64,000 bases of DNA from Strix aluco (GCF_031877795.1 NC_133933.1:21790029-21854028); one strand, 5' to 3'. Counted from the stretch's first letter, positions 37,616 through 49,413 are shown. Made by a program: numbers and translations. The notes: generated from the sequence alone by a model not told the origin.

Positions 37616-39083
37616 ATCTTCTTTAAACATTCTTTCATCCATCATTCTCCTTCTGCAGCTTTTCTTTGTGTGACCTTTTCCTCCGCAATAAAAGCAGACA
37701 ATACTCCCTCTCTCTCTCCCCCTCTCCAGTCCCTGTGATCCATAGCCTGGTCTTTGACCTTCCTGTTTTCTCCCAGCACTGTTCGCTCTCTGTCCTTCCC
37801 TTATCGCAGCTACCATCATTCTGGTATGTCTTTTTTGAGTCTCGTCCTCCCTTCGGACATATACTTTCTGTGCTTCCCTCAGTAATTCATCCAATCCCCG
37901 ATCCTGCCAGTCTTCTATTTTTTCTAACTTCTTTCTAATATCTGTCCATGCTTTTGCCACAAATTGTGTCTTTAACAATGCCTGTCCCACTGGTGTATTA
38001 GGATCCAGTCCTGAGTAAAGCTGAAGATTTTTTTCTCAGTCTCTCTAACCACTCAGTAGGGGTTTCATCCTTTTTCTGATGTTCACTAAAGGCTTTGTTT
38101 ATATTTTGTCCTCTAGGGACTGATTCTCTTATACCCTGGATTACAATCGTCCTCAGGTCTTGCATATGGCCTCTATCAATTTCATTTTGATTATTCCAGT
38201 TAGGTCGATTTAGAGGCCATTTTACGTCTGCTGCCGGACCCTGCTGATGCTGTTGGTCCCAAATTCTCATTCCTGCTCTCCTGATCATGTCCCTTTCTTC
38301 GGCAGTGAATAGTGTAGCTGTTATGGCTTGTATTTCATCCCAGGTATAGGTATTTGGTCCTAAAAACTGATCTACCCGCTCTGCCACACCCAGAGGATCC
38401 TCCAATAGACTCCCCATCTCTTTTTTAAATTCTCTGACGTCCCCTGAATTAAGAGGGACAGTCACATATCCCATGCCAGGCTGGGGTCCTCCCATCACAA
38501 CCTCCCTTAGGGGGTACAAGCTGCTGTCACCCCGCCCCATTCTAGTTTGACTACAGGTTATTCGTTTTGGATCTTTCGGGGATTCAGGTGGGGATTCTGA
38601 ATCCTCTGGGTCCTCCGGCGCAGTCGGAGGAGGTGAAGGCGCTGGAGGTGGGGGTGGAGGTATGTAAGGAGGAGGAGAGGTAGGAGGTTCGTCCTCATCA
38701 CGTACCTTCTTTTTCTTAACTTTTTCTTTTAGAGGATATAGATTTACTCGGGTATCTGATACTATCCATACCTGTGCATATCCACTCTCCTCCAAATTAA
38801 AGGGTTCCTTTGAGTTGACATAAATGTTTAGGGCTTGGCAGACCCATTCTTCAAAGGACCCAAAAATAGGCCAATAGAGATGATCGCCCCTGATTTGTTT
38901 CCCTCCCCAAACCTCCATACAATAATAAATCATTTTTACTTTGTCCTTACCCCACCTAGAGGGGTAATCTTCCCAATGGTTTAACATTAAGCCTAAAGGG
39001 CTATCTGGTGGTATTTGGGGGTACCTCACCTTGGGTCCCACACCACCCATGGGATCAGAAGGCTTGCTCTTCTTCTGTCCCAT
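37613..39083 (-). pseudogene. gag: gag (matrix, proline-rich, capsid, nucleocapsid), one frameshift
   Basis: The likely start is ATG 39083 (MGQKKSK), with the MG context for myristoylation. A proline-rich stretch with PPPY lies near 38640-38680, and a capsid region follows with a segment like the major homology region (TPTEWLERLR). This frame stops at about 37998. The remainder (37990-37613) continues in another frame through the capsid end, a charged helix and a single CCHC knuckle (CFYCGGKGHTKKSC) to TAG. The break coincides with a 7-base T run at 38028-38034 (A run in the sense strand), a typical slippage site. The frame is also open upstream in phase to an ATG at 39299. Confidence 0.92.
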
Positions 39084-39444
39084 CTTCCAGAGCGCCTTCA
39101 CACACTCACACAATTCTTTTTCCCCCTTTTCATGACCCAGTCCCTCGCGGGATATGGGAACTGCACTACCGAGGGGTCCACACTCGCTTCGCCCTGCTGG
39201 GCGTCTCACACACCACGCTCCGGGAAACCCAACCCCAACCGAACGGATAACCGGCCTATACTCACACAACCCTGCGTCTTCGTCTGGGGCTTCGTGCACA
39301 AAGATTATGGGGTTACCGGTGTTCTTTTGCTTATTGCCGAGTTTTGGAGTTCGTCAGTAGAGGCGTGATAGGATAGCACTCAGCCGGGGCCGCTGAACTC
39401 AGCGGGGCGCCTCCCTGTATGAGGCTTCTGACCAGATTGCCTCT

Positions 39445-39462
39445 ATCCGAGTCACGGCACCA
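39445..39462 (-). promoter_or_regulatory. Primer binding site, tRNA-His type
   Basis: The minus strand reads TGGTGCCGTGACTCGGAT three bases after the 5' LTR. It is complementary to the 3' end of vertebrate tRNA-His as I recall it. Confidence 0.85.
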
Positions 39463-39465
39463 ATT

Positions 39466-40099
39466 TGTTATATGTAAATTCTCAAATTGATGTGAGACAA
39501 GGCCAATAAAAATTCCAATTGTTTATTTAGCAAGCGACAACAAGCAAAACAGCGCTGGGCGGCCAGGGAGTTCAACTCCACCAACGGCGCGCACCTTCGA
39601 AGTTTTTCGTCTTGCTTATGTGTTACAAAGTGATGTATATTAATGAAACTCTCATATATATTCATAATCTATCCCCGTCTACCCCCGCTTCATATTTTAA
39701 TGAGGTTTCCTCCTACTTGCGCCTGCGCAGTAAACTTCAACAGTTCTGGGCGGTGGTCGCAGAGTCCTGAGTAGGTCGCAGAGATGAAGTATCTCCTCTT
39801 CCTCGCCGTTGAACTTTTCACCCCAAGGTTCTGCGCAGCCTCCGTAGTTCTCTGACATGTCTCTGCATGCCTCTTGTCTCTACATGTCTCTGTTCAAGCT
39901 CTGAGAAGGACGCACCACTATGTCTTCTGCCTACCCCCTACACAGCCTTGATATATGATGTTAGTTCAGCTAAGTGCTTGCTGTTAGTTGGTTAGTTTTA
40001 CACAATGTAGCAATATTAGCTTTACATAGCTCATGTGGTGATTTACTTTTCCATTGTTTTAACTGAATTTGATGAATAAATAGTTTACTATCTATCACA
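39466..40099 (-). repeat. 5' LTR of the gammaretrovirus-like provirus
   Basis: 634 bp, TGTTATATG to CTATCACA on the plus strand, directly next to the PBS. On the minus strand a TATA-like AATATATATG lies near 39648-39660 and AATAAA is at 39522-39527, placing R roughly between them. It is near-identical to the 30750-31386 copy. Flanking bases (TACCTG on the left of the provirus, TCTACT on the right) do not match. Confidence 0.95.
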
Positions 40100-43000
40100 T
40101 CTACTGCAACACCACCACAGTTTACGTGTACAATCCATTTACGAGCTCTGTGCTCTCGGGACCTGTCAACACAGGGAATTTATTATCAAATAAACTCAGG
40201 TGTGAATTTAACGTGCCATCATTATTCTTCCCTAACTCTTTGTATGGGTTATCTAATTTCACAGAAAAAATGCCTTTGAGCTGTTCAAGTTAATCTACTT
40301 TGGAGGAGTGCAAATAAGAGTATTGTAACAGTTATGTTTACATAAATAGCTGGTGCTAAATACCTTTGTTGCACTCTTACCATAATTCAAACCATTACTT
40401 AGCATGTGCAGCCTGGAAGGCCTCTCACCGAATCCCAGCTCTAAACTGAAGTGATGGATCATATGACCTACCGAATACAATGTGCCAGCCTCACTTTCTG
40501 AAGGACTGTCTACATAGGGGAGGTCAGTCTGGGTTATTTAATGGTATCAATTGAAGAGGACCACCTATCCAAGATTAACTCTCTAATGCTCCACTCTTTA
40601 CTCCAGACTGTGTAACTGATACCTGGCTCACTGAGGACCAGGTCCATTTCATCTGGTCACACTCCTGATCTAGAATAGACGGTCTAGAATATCAGGAGAG
40701 GAATACATATACTGAACAACTGCAAGGTAGGCAAACCTTAATTTACCTAATTTTATGTCCAAGGCATTCATCACTATGATGTTCTGCTAAACTTGTGTCA
40801 CATAAAAACTCTCTCAATCTGCATCAGTGGAAAGATATAAACATGTTTATTTGTAGGGTTCACAAACATCTGTGAACATCGGTGTAATCTAGGAAAGCTG
40901 CCCTCACTATGTAAGCATTTGTTCCTTTAGGTGTAATTGGTGGTTTTCACTGCCTCCTGTTCTGTTTTAGTCATAGCTTTATTATTTGATGACAGCATAG
41001 TCTGAATATATGATGTGTGCATTTGAAGGATGTTGTTGCAGTTTTTTTAGCAGCCCTGTTTACTAAAATACTCAGATTTGTAAGAGCAGATGGTGGTTTT
41101 GAGACAGAGTTTCTTCATTCAGGACAGGTCTGTCCGTCCTGGCACTGTCCACACCTCATGAGTATGTTTCACTGATTGCTATCCCATCCCTTCTCATGCA
41201 GATGCCAGGTCAGGTCTGGTGTGTGATCAGCCTTTTCATTTGCAAAGCTCTGCAGCTGACACTGATCAGTATCACCTCTGCTTTTCTTCAATTTTCTATA
41301 GTCTCCTAAGTACTTAAACTGTGTCTATCTTTCAGACAGCACCAGAGAGCTTCTGAAGAAGTCATGCTATCAGAATTATATTCATACTTAGGGCAAGACT
41401 GTTTTTGTTCTTTCTACAGCTACTGTTATTAATCTATTTCATATGTACCATTTTGCTCATTTTTATCAGGTTAATAAAATGTACTTTTCAAAAACATAAA
41501 AACAGACTAATCATGGACCGGAACTCTTGCTCTACATCATTGCTGGTTTTGAAACTTTTCGATCACCATTTCAGTAACTGCATATGAAGCCAAGACTCAA
41601 AATGTTGAATGCGCACCAATCATCTTTTGGTACAGCAGACTTTAGGAGACCAGCTCTTAATGACTCCACATGTACTTCTCACAGCATGGTAAAATAGACC
41701 AATGACTAATATACCAGATTTCAAAACCTGCACTTCTTTTCTGTGACTAAATCTGCAAGACAGAGAGACCAAAGCCAGCTGAAGAGTGTTGCCTGCAATA
41801 AGAAGCACTACAAACAGAAAGAATATATACATTTTCCTATCATACTAGCCTCCATGAAATGCAGGGGGCTACACTTTAAAAAGGCAGTTCTGTGAACGCT
41901 TGCTGTAAGATGCAGTACCTACAGATAGGAATGGTCCTTGCCACTAGCAGGACTGGTGTCGGTGCACTGCAGCATTGACCATGGTGTCATTGCAGCAAAC
42001 AACTATAATGTTTCCTGGACTATCCCCATGTAAGGCTACAGGTGTATTAACATTTTTTATTTGAAACAGTGGTGCAGTTACAAAGAGAAATCCACAGTAA
42101 TTCCCCCTTTCTGAGCATTGGTTCAGTATGCACAGTGGTTTAGAGATATGTGGATTCCTTTTGGAGAAAAACTGTTCCAAATCTCTGCTCTGGTTTACAG
42201 CAAATGCACTCTAGACCTTAACAGGGACATAAGGGTTTGCACCAATGACTTTTGCTTGTGACTGCTTTGATTCACAAGAATCTAGATGCTTAACTGAGGA
42301 GGCTAGACTAAACCCAGCTTGAAATAAAACCTGAACTGCATGCAGTGTAGTTGTTTGTAAGGACTGCAGCACCAAAGTGTAGTTGTAATGATTGCAGCAC
42401 CAAATATTTCTATCATCTGCTGAGCTGCTCTTTCTTTGTTAAATTATTTCCTGATGTCTATAAACACCAACAGAATCAATCTTTTTTTCCCCTTGTCCTG
42501 CCAATGGCTCTTCAAACACAAGAAAAGGGGCAGGAACTGCAAAAGATAGCACATTTTGAAGACATCCATCCATTGGGCATCTGGTGGAGGGAAAGACAAC
42601 TGCCCTTGCTGTGTGTAATGAATGAGTGCAGAATTAATCCAATGGGATCATCAGACACAAAGTGTGGAAGAGAAGCTTGACAACCGATCCCACCATAGGA
42701 AAAGCATCACTCAGTTCCTCATTTGTGAGACCCCAAAAAAACAAGTCGGGGATGAAAACAAAATGCCCAGGTGAAATTATATCCTTCTTTGGAAATATAG
42801 TATTTATGATGACCTGAATTATGGATACCTATAATGCAAATTGAGCAATATTCATTACTAATATGATGCTCTATATTTGGACCAAAGTTCCCAAAACTGC
42901 AGGCACCAATGCAGGAAATTTATTGAGTCTTGCTTAAAACTCTGATTAATCTTGAAATATCTGAAATCAAGTAGATAGTTTTGGAAGATTTATTTTAGAG

Positions 43001-44306
43001 ATCTCTATAATTTCCGTGTAATTATCCATCACTAGGAGGTAGAGAGGACATGTAACCATGCATTAAAAAAGTACAGGATGAGCCTAGGATAGCTGCACCT
43101 CCTAACGGCCAGTCCAAGTGCCAGTTCATAATAGTTCACAAATTTGCTTCACCCAGCCCCCATATTCTACAGAAAAAACACTGCAGAAATACTTCATGGT
43201 CATTCCTTCATTAAGGGTCTTTCTCATTACACCTTTAGCCTTGTAGGGAAACAAAAACATTGAAAAATCTCGTGGACACTGACAGGTACAACAGGACTGT
43301 CCTTACAACATGTATACAACTATTTCAAGCCATCTGACATTCCTGCATCCAGCTGTTCTGGCTGTTTTCTGGTGGCTTCTGAAAACTGCAGCATCGGAAA
43401 ATATGAACACTCTTTTAAAGGATGCTGCCTCATTCTTCTACATTGTGCCGTCATTTAGGAGAGAAAAAACACACACACATACACAGACTACGATGCCCTA
43501 AATGTGTAGAAGTGATGAGCATTTGATGCCATTGGTTCTGTTTATTATGATTATTAATAGAACATCTATGTTATATCAGGTGGAAAACCACTCAGCAGAG
43601 GAAATAATTTCATATTTACATAATTTCTTTTTTACATGTATCTTAAAGAATCACATTCTACTTCTAGGTCTTAATATAAGATTTAATAATTTTCAACAAA
43701 TATGTTGTCTAAAAATCAAATAGGTCATTAAGGTATCATTAACACCATCATAATTATCCTAAGGCACAACATTTTATCGCCTTTGATTCCTTTGTATCAT
43801 TATTCTGAATAGCTTCAACTAGTCAAACAGATTCTGTGTCTTAAAAGGCAGACCATGTTTTGACAGGTAGGACATTTCTTTAGGACTCAGAAATTCTGCT
43901 CCTAGGTGTTATGTGGTGTTGGCTACTCATTTCACTCCTCATCTGTACTTCCAGAACTTTGCTGTCCTGCCTAGTAAGACTTCAAGTACTTTGAGACAGA
44001 TACTGCCTTTTATAAATCTGGACAGCATGCAGACAACTGGACAGAAACACAAGGGAACTAACTCACTTCCAGAGTCACTGCTGAGGACTCTTAGGTGTTA
44101 CTCTAACAGAAAACAAACAATGACTCATGTCAGCTCTGGAAGCAACTAGATGTTTTTCCTTTAAGAGAACACAACATGCGGCTCATAGCCTGATTGTTTC
44201 TGAATGCTCTAAAACAGCCTTTCACTAGCATTCAAATATTGGTGGTTCATCTACAAATATTAAATAGATTTCATGTTCTTTTCAGCTTCCCAAAAGTATC
44301 GAAGCG
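40100..44306. other. Intergenic region with no recognised gene
   Basis: AT-rich sequence between the two proviruses. I see only short, non-conserved open frames and a short CA-rich stretch near 43470. No exon series, RNA gene or clear repeat was recognised. Confidence 0.5.
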
Positions 44307-44693
44307 TGTGGGAGACATCGGCCTGTCAGCCTTGCACAGCCTCTGAATCAACAGCTAGGCTTTGATGAGAAACAGGCCTTGGGAGAAAGATAAGAAACTG
44401 CCGAGTTGTGCCAAGGTGGCAGGGAAAAACAACGGACAGCTGCAGCACTGAACTGGGAAAAGTTACCGCCGCGTGAACAGCGCATGAACGAGAAGGTGAT
44501 TGCTCTGCACAGCGCGTGTTAGAGTGGTCTGATGCTGATAGGAGAAAAGGTTGGTAGCTGCCTAATTGCTGATTTGTTAACTATGAAGTAAGAGCTTTAC
44601 CGACAGCATCCGAGAGCATAAGTATGTACCATTGTAACAATAAAATCTTTTTCCTTCTGCACTACATGGAGAGTCCGTGCCTCAGTTGCCACA
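44307..44693 (+). repeat. 5' LTR of an ERVK-like provirus
   Basis: 387 bp from TGTGGGAGAC to GTTGCCACA, with AATAAA at 44639-44644. It shares most of its length with the solo LTR at 54616-55003. TGGTGCCCCGTGTGAGGA follows at 44696 as the presumed primer binding site; I could not assign its tRNA. Provirus internal sequence follows on the same strand, which makes this the 5' LTR. Confidence 0.9.
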
Positions 44694-44842
44694 AATGGTG
44701 CCCCGTGTGAGGAGGGCGATTAGTGTGACCTGCTTGGATCACTCCGGTGGCAAACGCCTCAGAACTTCAGAGCTGCTGTGAGGAAGCAGGAGCCGGCATC
44801 AATCACCGTTGCAGGGTGAGCAAGGTGAGCTGTGGGGAAGCG

Positions 44843-45815
44843 ATGGGTAGGTCAATACCCTCGGAAGAAAAGTCAGTGATTGCACTGATGGAAAGACTGT
44901 TAGCTAAACATAAAGCTCGCATGCCTTGAAGAGAATTTTAAAGTGGGTAGCAGCCGCAGTTACTATATTCACTGTTCCGATATGGGATAAAGCAGGAGGA
45001 AGACTGTGGGAGTGTGCAACGCGAGGGAATCGGGTTGCGGCAGAACTCTTACTGACATGGAGAACTCTTTTTGAGATAATAAAAAGACAAGATAAGGAAC
45101 GCGGCCAGTCTGTTAAGACAGAGGATGAGGACACAGAGGGCGAGGACACATGTCCTGAACCCCTGCAGCAAGCTTTATGTGCTGGGTCTTTTGACTGTGA
45201 TAATCTTTTAGACCCTGACACTGTAAATCCTAAAAGAGAACCTGGCCTGTGTCCTCCCTTAGCTGGGGATGATCTGTGGGTAAAAGCAAGGCAAGAAACC
45301 TTGGCGCAAGGGGATATGGACATGGCGAGAAAGATTGTTGCTCCTGGAATTTGTGAGCTGGGACGTCAGCCATGTTGGGAAGGACTGCATTTTTCTGTTG
45401 TTAAGGAACTGCAGAAAAGCATTAGTGGGGATGGGCTTCGAAACTCATTTACAACAGGTATACTGGAGGCAATCGCTCATGGATATCAATTGATCCCATG
45501 GGATTGGCTGGCACTTTTAAAAACGGTATTAACGCTGGCACAGTGTTCTATCTGGAAAACCGAGTGTGTGGATCTCTGTACTCAGCATTCGCGCCCCCCC
45601 ACCTGCAAGCGCGGAGTTGGTGGCGGTGGCCCCGGGCCTCCCCGAGCCCCCCACTGCGGGGGGACCGCCTGTGGCCAAGCCTGGCACCGTGCTCTCGGCC
45701 CGCGCCCACCCACCCCCCGCCCCGAACACCAAAAGCGGCAGTTTTTTACAGAAGGTGCTGACACTGGGATGCGGCGTCCCTTGTCAGCGACGTACCGTTG
45801 CAAGCCTTAACTGTG
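44843..45815 (+). pseudogene. gag: gag remnant of an ERVK-like provirus
   Basis: ATG 44843 opens an MGR-type matrix start but stops at TGA 44927-44929. The reading continues in the overlapping frame from 44926 with matrix/p-domain sequence (MARKIVAPGICELGRQ, WEGLHFSVVKELQKS, FTTGILEAIAHGYQLIPWDW). A very GC-rich, proline-rich segment follows (about 45585-45760) and then joins pol directly. Most of capsid, nucleocapsid, protease and RT are missing, so a large internal deletion is inferred. Assignment to the ERVK/beta-like group rests on recalled avian ERVK sequence features. Confidence 0.8.
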
Positions 45816-46250
45816 TTTACTGATGGATCTGGAAAAACGGGAAAGTCAGTCATAGTATGGCAAGACCCACATACTCAAATTTGGCAATCAGAGATTACTC
45901 AGTCCCCGGGATCGCCACAGATCGTTGAGCTAGCTGCAGCAGTCCGTGTATTTCAACACTGGGACACCCCAATTAACATTGTTACTGATTCTGCTTATGT
46001 TGCAAATCTGCCAAGAATTTGTGTTTGAAGGACGTTAATAATCCACTGTTATATTCATTAATGCACACTCTTTTACGATCATTAAATAATCGCAAGACTT
46101 CTTATTTTATTGTACATATCCGAGCGCATACTGCACTACCTGGACCTTTGGCTGAAGGCAGTCGACAAGCAGACGCGTCGACTCTGGTGACACAGGTGGT
46201 ACCTAATGTCTTTGAGCAAGCTCGGCTTTCAAATTGTTTTGCAACTGCTG
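45816..46250 (+). pseudogene. pol: pol RNase H remnant of the ERVK-like provirus
   Basis: VFTDGSGKTGKS and later INIVTDSAYV give the first and third acidic sites of RNase H, with a Glu between them (QIVELAAAV). The frame breaks near 46020 and continues in another frame (TSYFIVHIRAHTALPGPLAEG) toward the integrase start (VPNVFEQARLS). The nested LTR interrupts it at about 46250. Confidence 0.85.
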
Positions 46251-47113
46251 ACACCAATTTATGTTCTGCTGATCAGGGATATCAATTAAACTCAGACACC
46301 AGAGTGAAAAGAGCAAGTGTATTTTACTAAAAATAACAAAATAATATAACAGAATAATACAGAAAACATACAGTAAGAAAAGACACAATAGCGCACTTAA
46401 ACAAATAGGAAAATACAGGGTCATGCATCAAATCATTACTACCTGAGAGAGAGAATAGGGATTAAGAAAGATCCATCACCACTTGCATACTTTACCATCA
46501 TCCGGATCCGCAGTGGCTGGGCAGCCCCGGTTACAGCGAGGATTTGGAGAGCCTTTCCCGGCAAGTGGGAAATCCTACGCGGTGCGTCCACCCGTAGGTG
46601 AGGCTTCCAAAGTCGCTGTGAGCGGGTCCAGCCTTATATGCTAAAAATCAGCAAGCCAGAATAGCTGGCACCTTTGTTTTAAGTGGAAATATCTGGTTTA
46701 AATTTCACATTATGTTCCCCCCAGAGCCTGGCCAGGGCTCAAGGAAGAAACTAAGGGAATTTCTCTGCTTATCTGATCAGATTATGCACAAGGTCTCACA
46801 TCAGGTCTTGGAGACAGACACCTGCCTCCATGACTTTGTTACTCTATTCACATACAAAGGAAGGGAAAGATACATTCACCATAGCTCCATCCTCCACGCA
46901 GATTTCATTAATGATTACATACTGAGTTAACAGTTTCAGTTCAGGGCCTGTTGCTCAGGCTTCAACACTTCCACCTTTTACATCAGAACAGGTGGTTTGT
47001 TATAACTTAGTATAATACCTGTTAGCACAATGGTTATCAGTTATAAAATATACAGGATTCATCTATAGGTCAACTCTGGCTTGGGCCTATTGTCCAAGCC
47101 TTAGCACTTCACA
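46250..47113 (-). mobile_element. LTR of another ERV nested in the integrase region, antisense
   Basis: Integrase coding sequence is interrupted here and resumes near 47120 (HQNTRAIQNQFSL frame). The insert reads as an LTR on the minus strand: it begins TGTGAAGTGCTAAGGCTTGG, has a TATA-like GCATATAAGG near 46630-46640, and carries AT-rich sequence near its 3' end. Exact ends and a target duplication could not be fixed by eye; an inner boundary at 46967 (TGTTGAAGCCTGAG on the minus strand) is an alternative LTR start. Confidence 0.6.
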
Positions 47114-47997
47114 CGTGCATTTTCCCACCAAAACACCAGGGCAATACAAAACCAGTTTTCTTTATCAAGGCGTCAGGCTGAAGACATCATTGCCACTTCC
47201 CTGAGTGCCAGAAGGACTCCCTCTCTTCAGCAGCTAGTGGTGTCAACCCTCGGGGACTCGCCTCCTTAGAATTATGGCAATCCGACGTCACTCACTTCGC
47301 TGCATTTGGAATGTTAAAATATGTACTTGTGTCTGTTGATACCTTTTCTGGAGCAGTGTTTGCGTCCTGCCATACAGGTGAAAAAGCATGCGATGTGCGA
47401 AGACACTTTTTAGCTGCATTTGCTTCCTTGGGCGTGCCACAACAGATTAAGACAGACAACAGGCCTGCTTATGTTTCTGTTTCTCTTTTTTCTTTCTTTC
47501 AACAGTGGGGAGTCAAGCATCTGACCGGCATTCCCCACTCACCGACCGGACGGGCCGTTGTGGAGCGTACGCACGGCACGCTAAAGCGTCTATTACAACA
47601 ACAAAAAGGGGGAGAGGGAGGGTATCAATCTACACCTCACGGAAGGCTAAATAAGGTATTATATGTCATGAACTTTTTAAACATTTCCCCTGTCTCACAG
47701 GTGCCACCAATATTGCATCACTTCTCGTCACAGATACCAGATCAACAAGAAGTCCAGGGCAAGGCTCAAGTGTTAGCAAGAAACCTGGAAAGTGGTAACT
47801 GGGAAGGACCAGATCCTTTAATAACCTGGGGAAGAGGTTATGCTTGTGTCTCCACAGGTCACGGTCCCCGGTGGTTACCAGCAAGGTGTGTGCGACCACA
47901 CCTGAGGCGTGAGAGGCAGCTTTTGGTGGACGCTCAGGAGCCGGCTGTGGGTGCTGTGGGTGCCCCTGTGCCGACAGTTTGCGGTCTCTTCGACTGA
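47114..47997 (+). pseudogene. pol: pol integrase remnant of the ERVK-like provirus
   Basis: The zinc-binding region resumes after the nested LTR, is frame-broken near 47205 and then open from about 47265. Core motifs follow: SDVTHF (first Asp), TDNRPAY (second Asp; the residue after Asn is Arg where Gly is usual), HSPTGRAVVERTH (Glu). The carboxyl DNA-binding part (WEGPDPLITWGRGYACVSTGHGPRWLPARCVRPH) is longer than 20 residues overall and recognisable to about 47915. The damaged zinc finger and frame breaks make this non-functional. Confidence 0.88.
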
Positions 47998-48255
47998 TCA
48001 TTTAAGCAGAATGTATGGGTAATGCTTGCTGCTGCAATAGGACAAAATACACTATCTCTGTCCTTAATCACACTACAGTTGCCAACTCTTTTAAGAGAAA
48101 ATGCTGACAGTAATTGCAACTCCTTAATGAAATATATAGGCTTACTAGTCACTAGTGAAAGATGTAGCTTAGACAAAATGTACTTATTAATAAGGATGAA
48201 ATGCTGTAAGAATGTGTGTATTCAACTTTCTTTGTCTAGCAATATTAAGAATTAA
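47998..48255 (+). pseudogene. env: Possible env start remnant of the ERVK-like provirus
   Basis: Immediately after the integrase frame a 77-codon open stretch starts MLAAAIGQNTLSLSL, which resembles the amino end of avian ERVK envelope proteins as I recall them. It continues with a Cys-containing stretch to a stop at 48255. No further env and no 3' LTR follow, so the provirus is truncated here. The identification is weak. Confidence 0.4.
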
Positions 48256-48787
48256 GAGCTCAAGCCTTTAACCTCATTAGACTCCCTTGGTTTTCCCCCC
48301 TTGAGTGGTGGCCAGGCTCTGGGTCGAACCCAACAGGAGGATGAAATCAGATGTTTCCGCTCAAAGAAAAGTGCCAGTTCTTTTGGCCTGCTGATTTCCA
48401 TATATGAGGCTGGACCTGCTTGCAGCGACTTTGGATGCCTCACCTATGGGTGGATGCATCACGTAGGATTTCCAGTTTGCAGGGAAAGGTACTCCGAATC
48501 CTCGCTGCAATCAGGGTTCCCCAGCAATTGTGGATCTGAATATTAGTACCCCATTAAGTAAGTGTGCTATTCCGTATTTTCCTTACTGTTTATTTTGTAG
48601 TATTTAGTCATATCCTTGAATTATCGGCAGTGAAACCAGCTTACTCTTTTCAACTAGTAACTGTACTGCTGTATTATGTTTAGCCTTTTGTAGAATTATT
48701 TTATGTATACTGTGTTTTTTGAAGTTTGTCTAAACCTTAATTGATAAAGCTTTGAAACAAGTCTTGCAGGTGCAGCTGCGAAACAAA
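48256..48787. other. Unassigned sequence after the truncated provirus
   Basis: No gene is recognised. The composition and phrases such as ggttccccagcaattg look LTR- or ERV-derived, but I could not place them in a family or find element ends. Confidence 0.3.
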
Positions 48788-49240
48788 GAAGGGGTGTTAG
48801 TGGGGTCGTGGGGGAGTTGGGGGGTTATTAGGGTCTGGGGCAGGGTCTAAAGGGCTCCTGGGGGGGGTTATGGGGGAGATATTGGGGTCCGGAGGGCACG
48901 GTAATGGGGTGCAAGAAGGGTCTGGAGGGGGCTAATGAGGTCCTGGGGGGGGATCTTGGGGCAGATATTGGCATCCTGGGGGGGGATAATGGGGATTAGA
49001 GGAGTGCTGGGGGTGGGCTGGTAGGGTCCCAGGGAGCTATCTGGGGTTTTTTGGGGGGGGAGGGGAAATGGAGAACTTGGGGGCCAATAGGCTCGGGGGG
49101 GCACTAATGAGGTTTGGGGGGAGTTGGGGGGGGCTAAGGGTGTTTTGAAGGGACCCAAGGGTGGCAAATGGGGTTTGGGTGGGTTGCAGGGGGGATTTGG
49201 GGTCCCTGGGGGTCCCAGGGGTACCTGTCCTCCCCCAGCG
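48788..49240 (+). repeat. G-rich degenerate minisatellite
   Basis: The plus strand consists of imperfect units built from runs of 3-9 G separated by short AT-containing spacers (for example ggggttatggggg, ggtcctggggggg, gataatgggg). The phase is irregular, with spacing of roughly 15-30 bases. Many G runs give strong G-quadruplex potential on the plus strand. Open frames here are compositional. Confidence 0.8.
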
Positions 49241-49413
49241 GGAGCTGCTGCCCCCGCAATGAAAACTGCTTACAAAGTAAGCAGTACTAGATATTTAGAG
49301 AATTAAGCAGCAAGTGGCCAATTGCCTTTTAGGTAAGGGTTATAAGACTGAAGCCAATGTACAATTTTACAAATTGTAGTTTAAAGACAGATTTGCTTTT
49401 TTTTGTGGAGATT

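Larger units (their letters stand above)
30750..40099 (-). mobile_element. Full-length gammaretrovirus-like (ERV1 class) provirus
   Basis: On the minus strand the order is 5' LTR (40099-39466), PBS, gag, pol, an intervening Cys-rich frame, env, PPT, 3' LTR (31386-30750). The PBS matches tRNA-His, Gag begins MGQ with a PPPY late motif and one CCHC knuckle, Pol follows an in-frame UAG, and Env has CWLC and a fusion-protein-like TM. These are gammaretrovirus/ERV1 hallmarks. Pol is fully open. Gag has one frame break and env at least two, so the copy is not autonomous as it stands. I see no clear target-site duplication. The two LTRs differ at about 25-30 positions by eye. Confidence 0.95.

Noticed and set aside
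31446-37938. Plus-strand open frames across the provirus
   Set aside because: Shadows of env, pol and gag on the minus strand, with no recognisable product.
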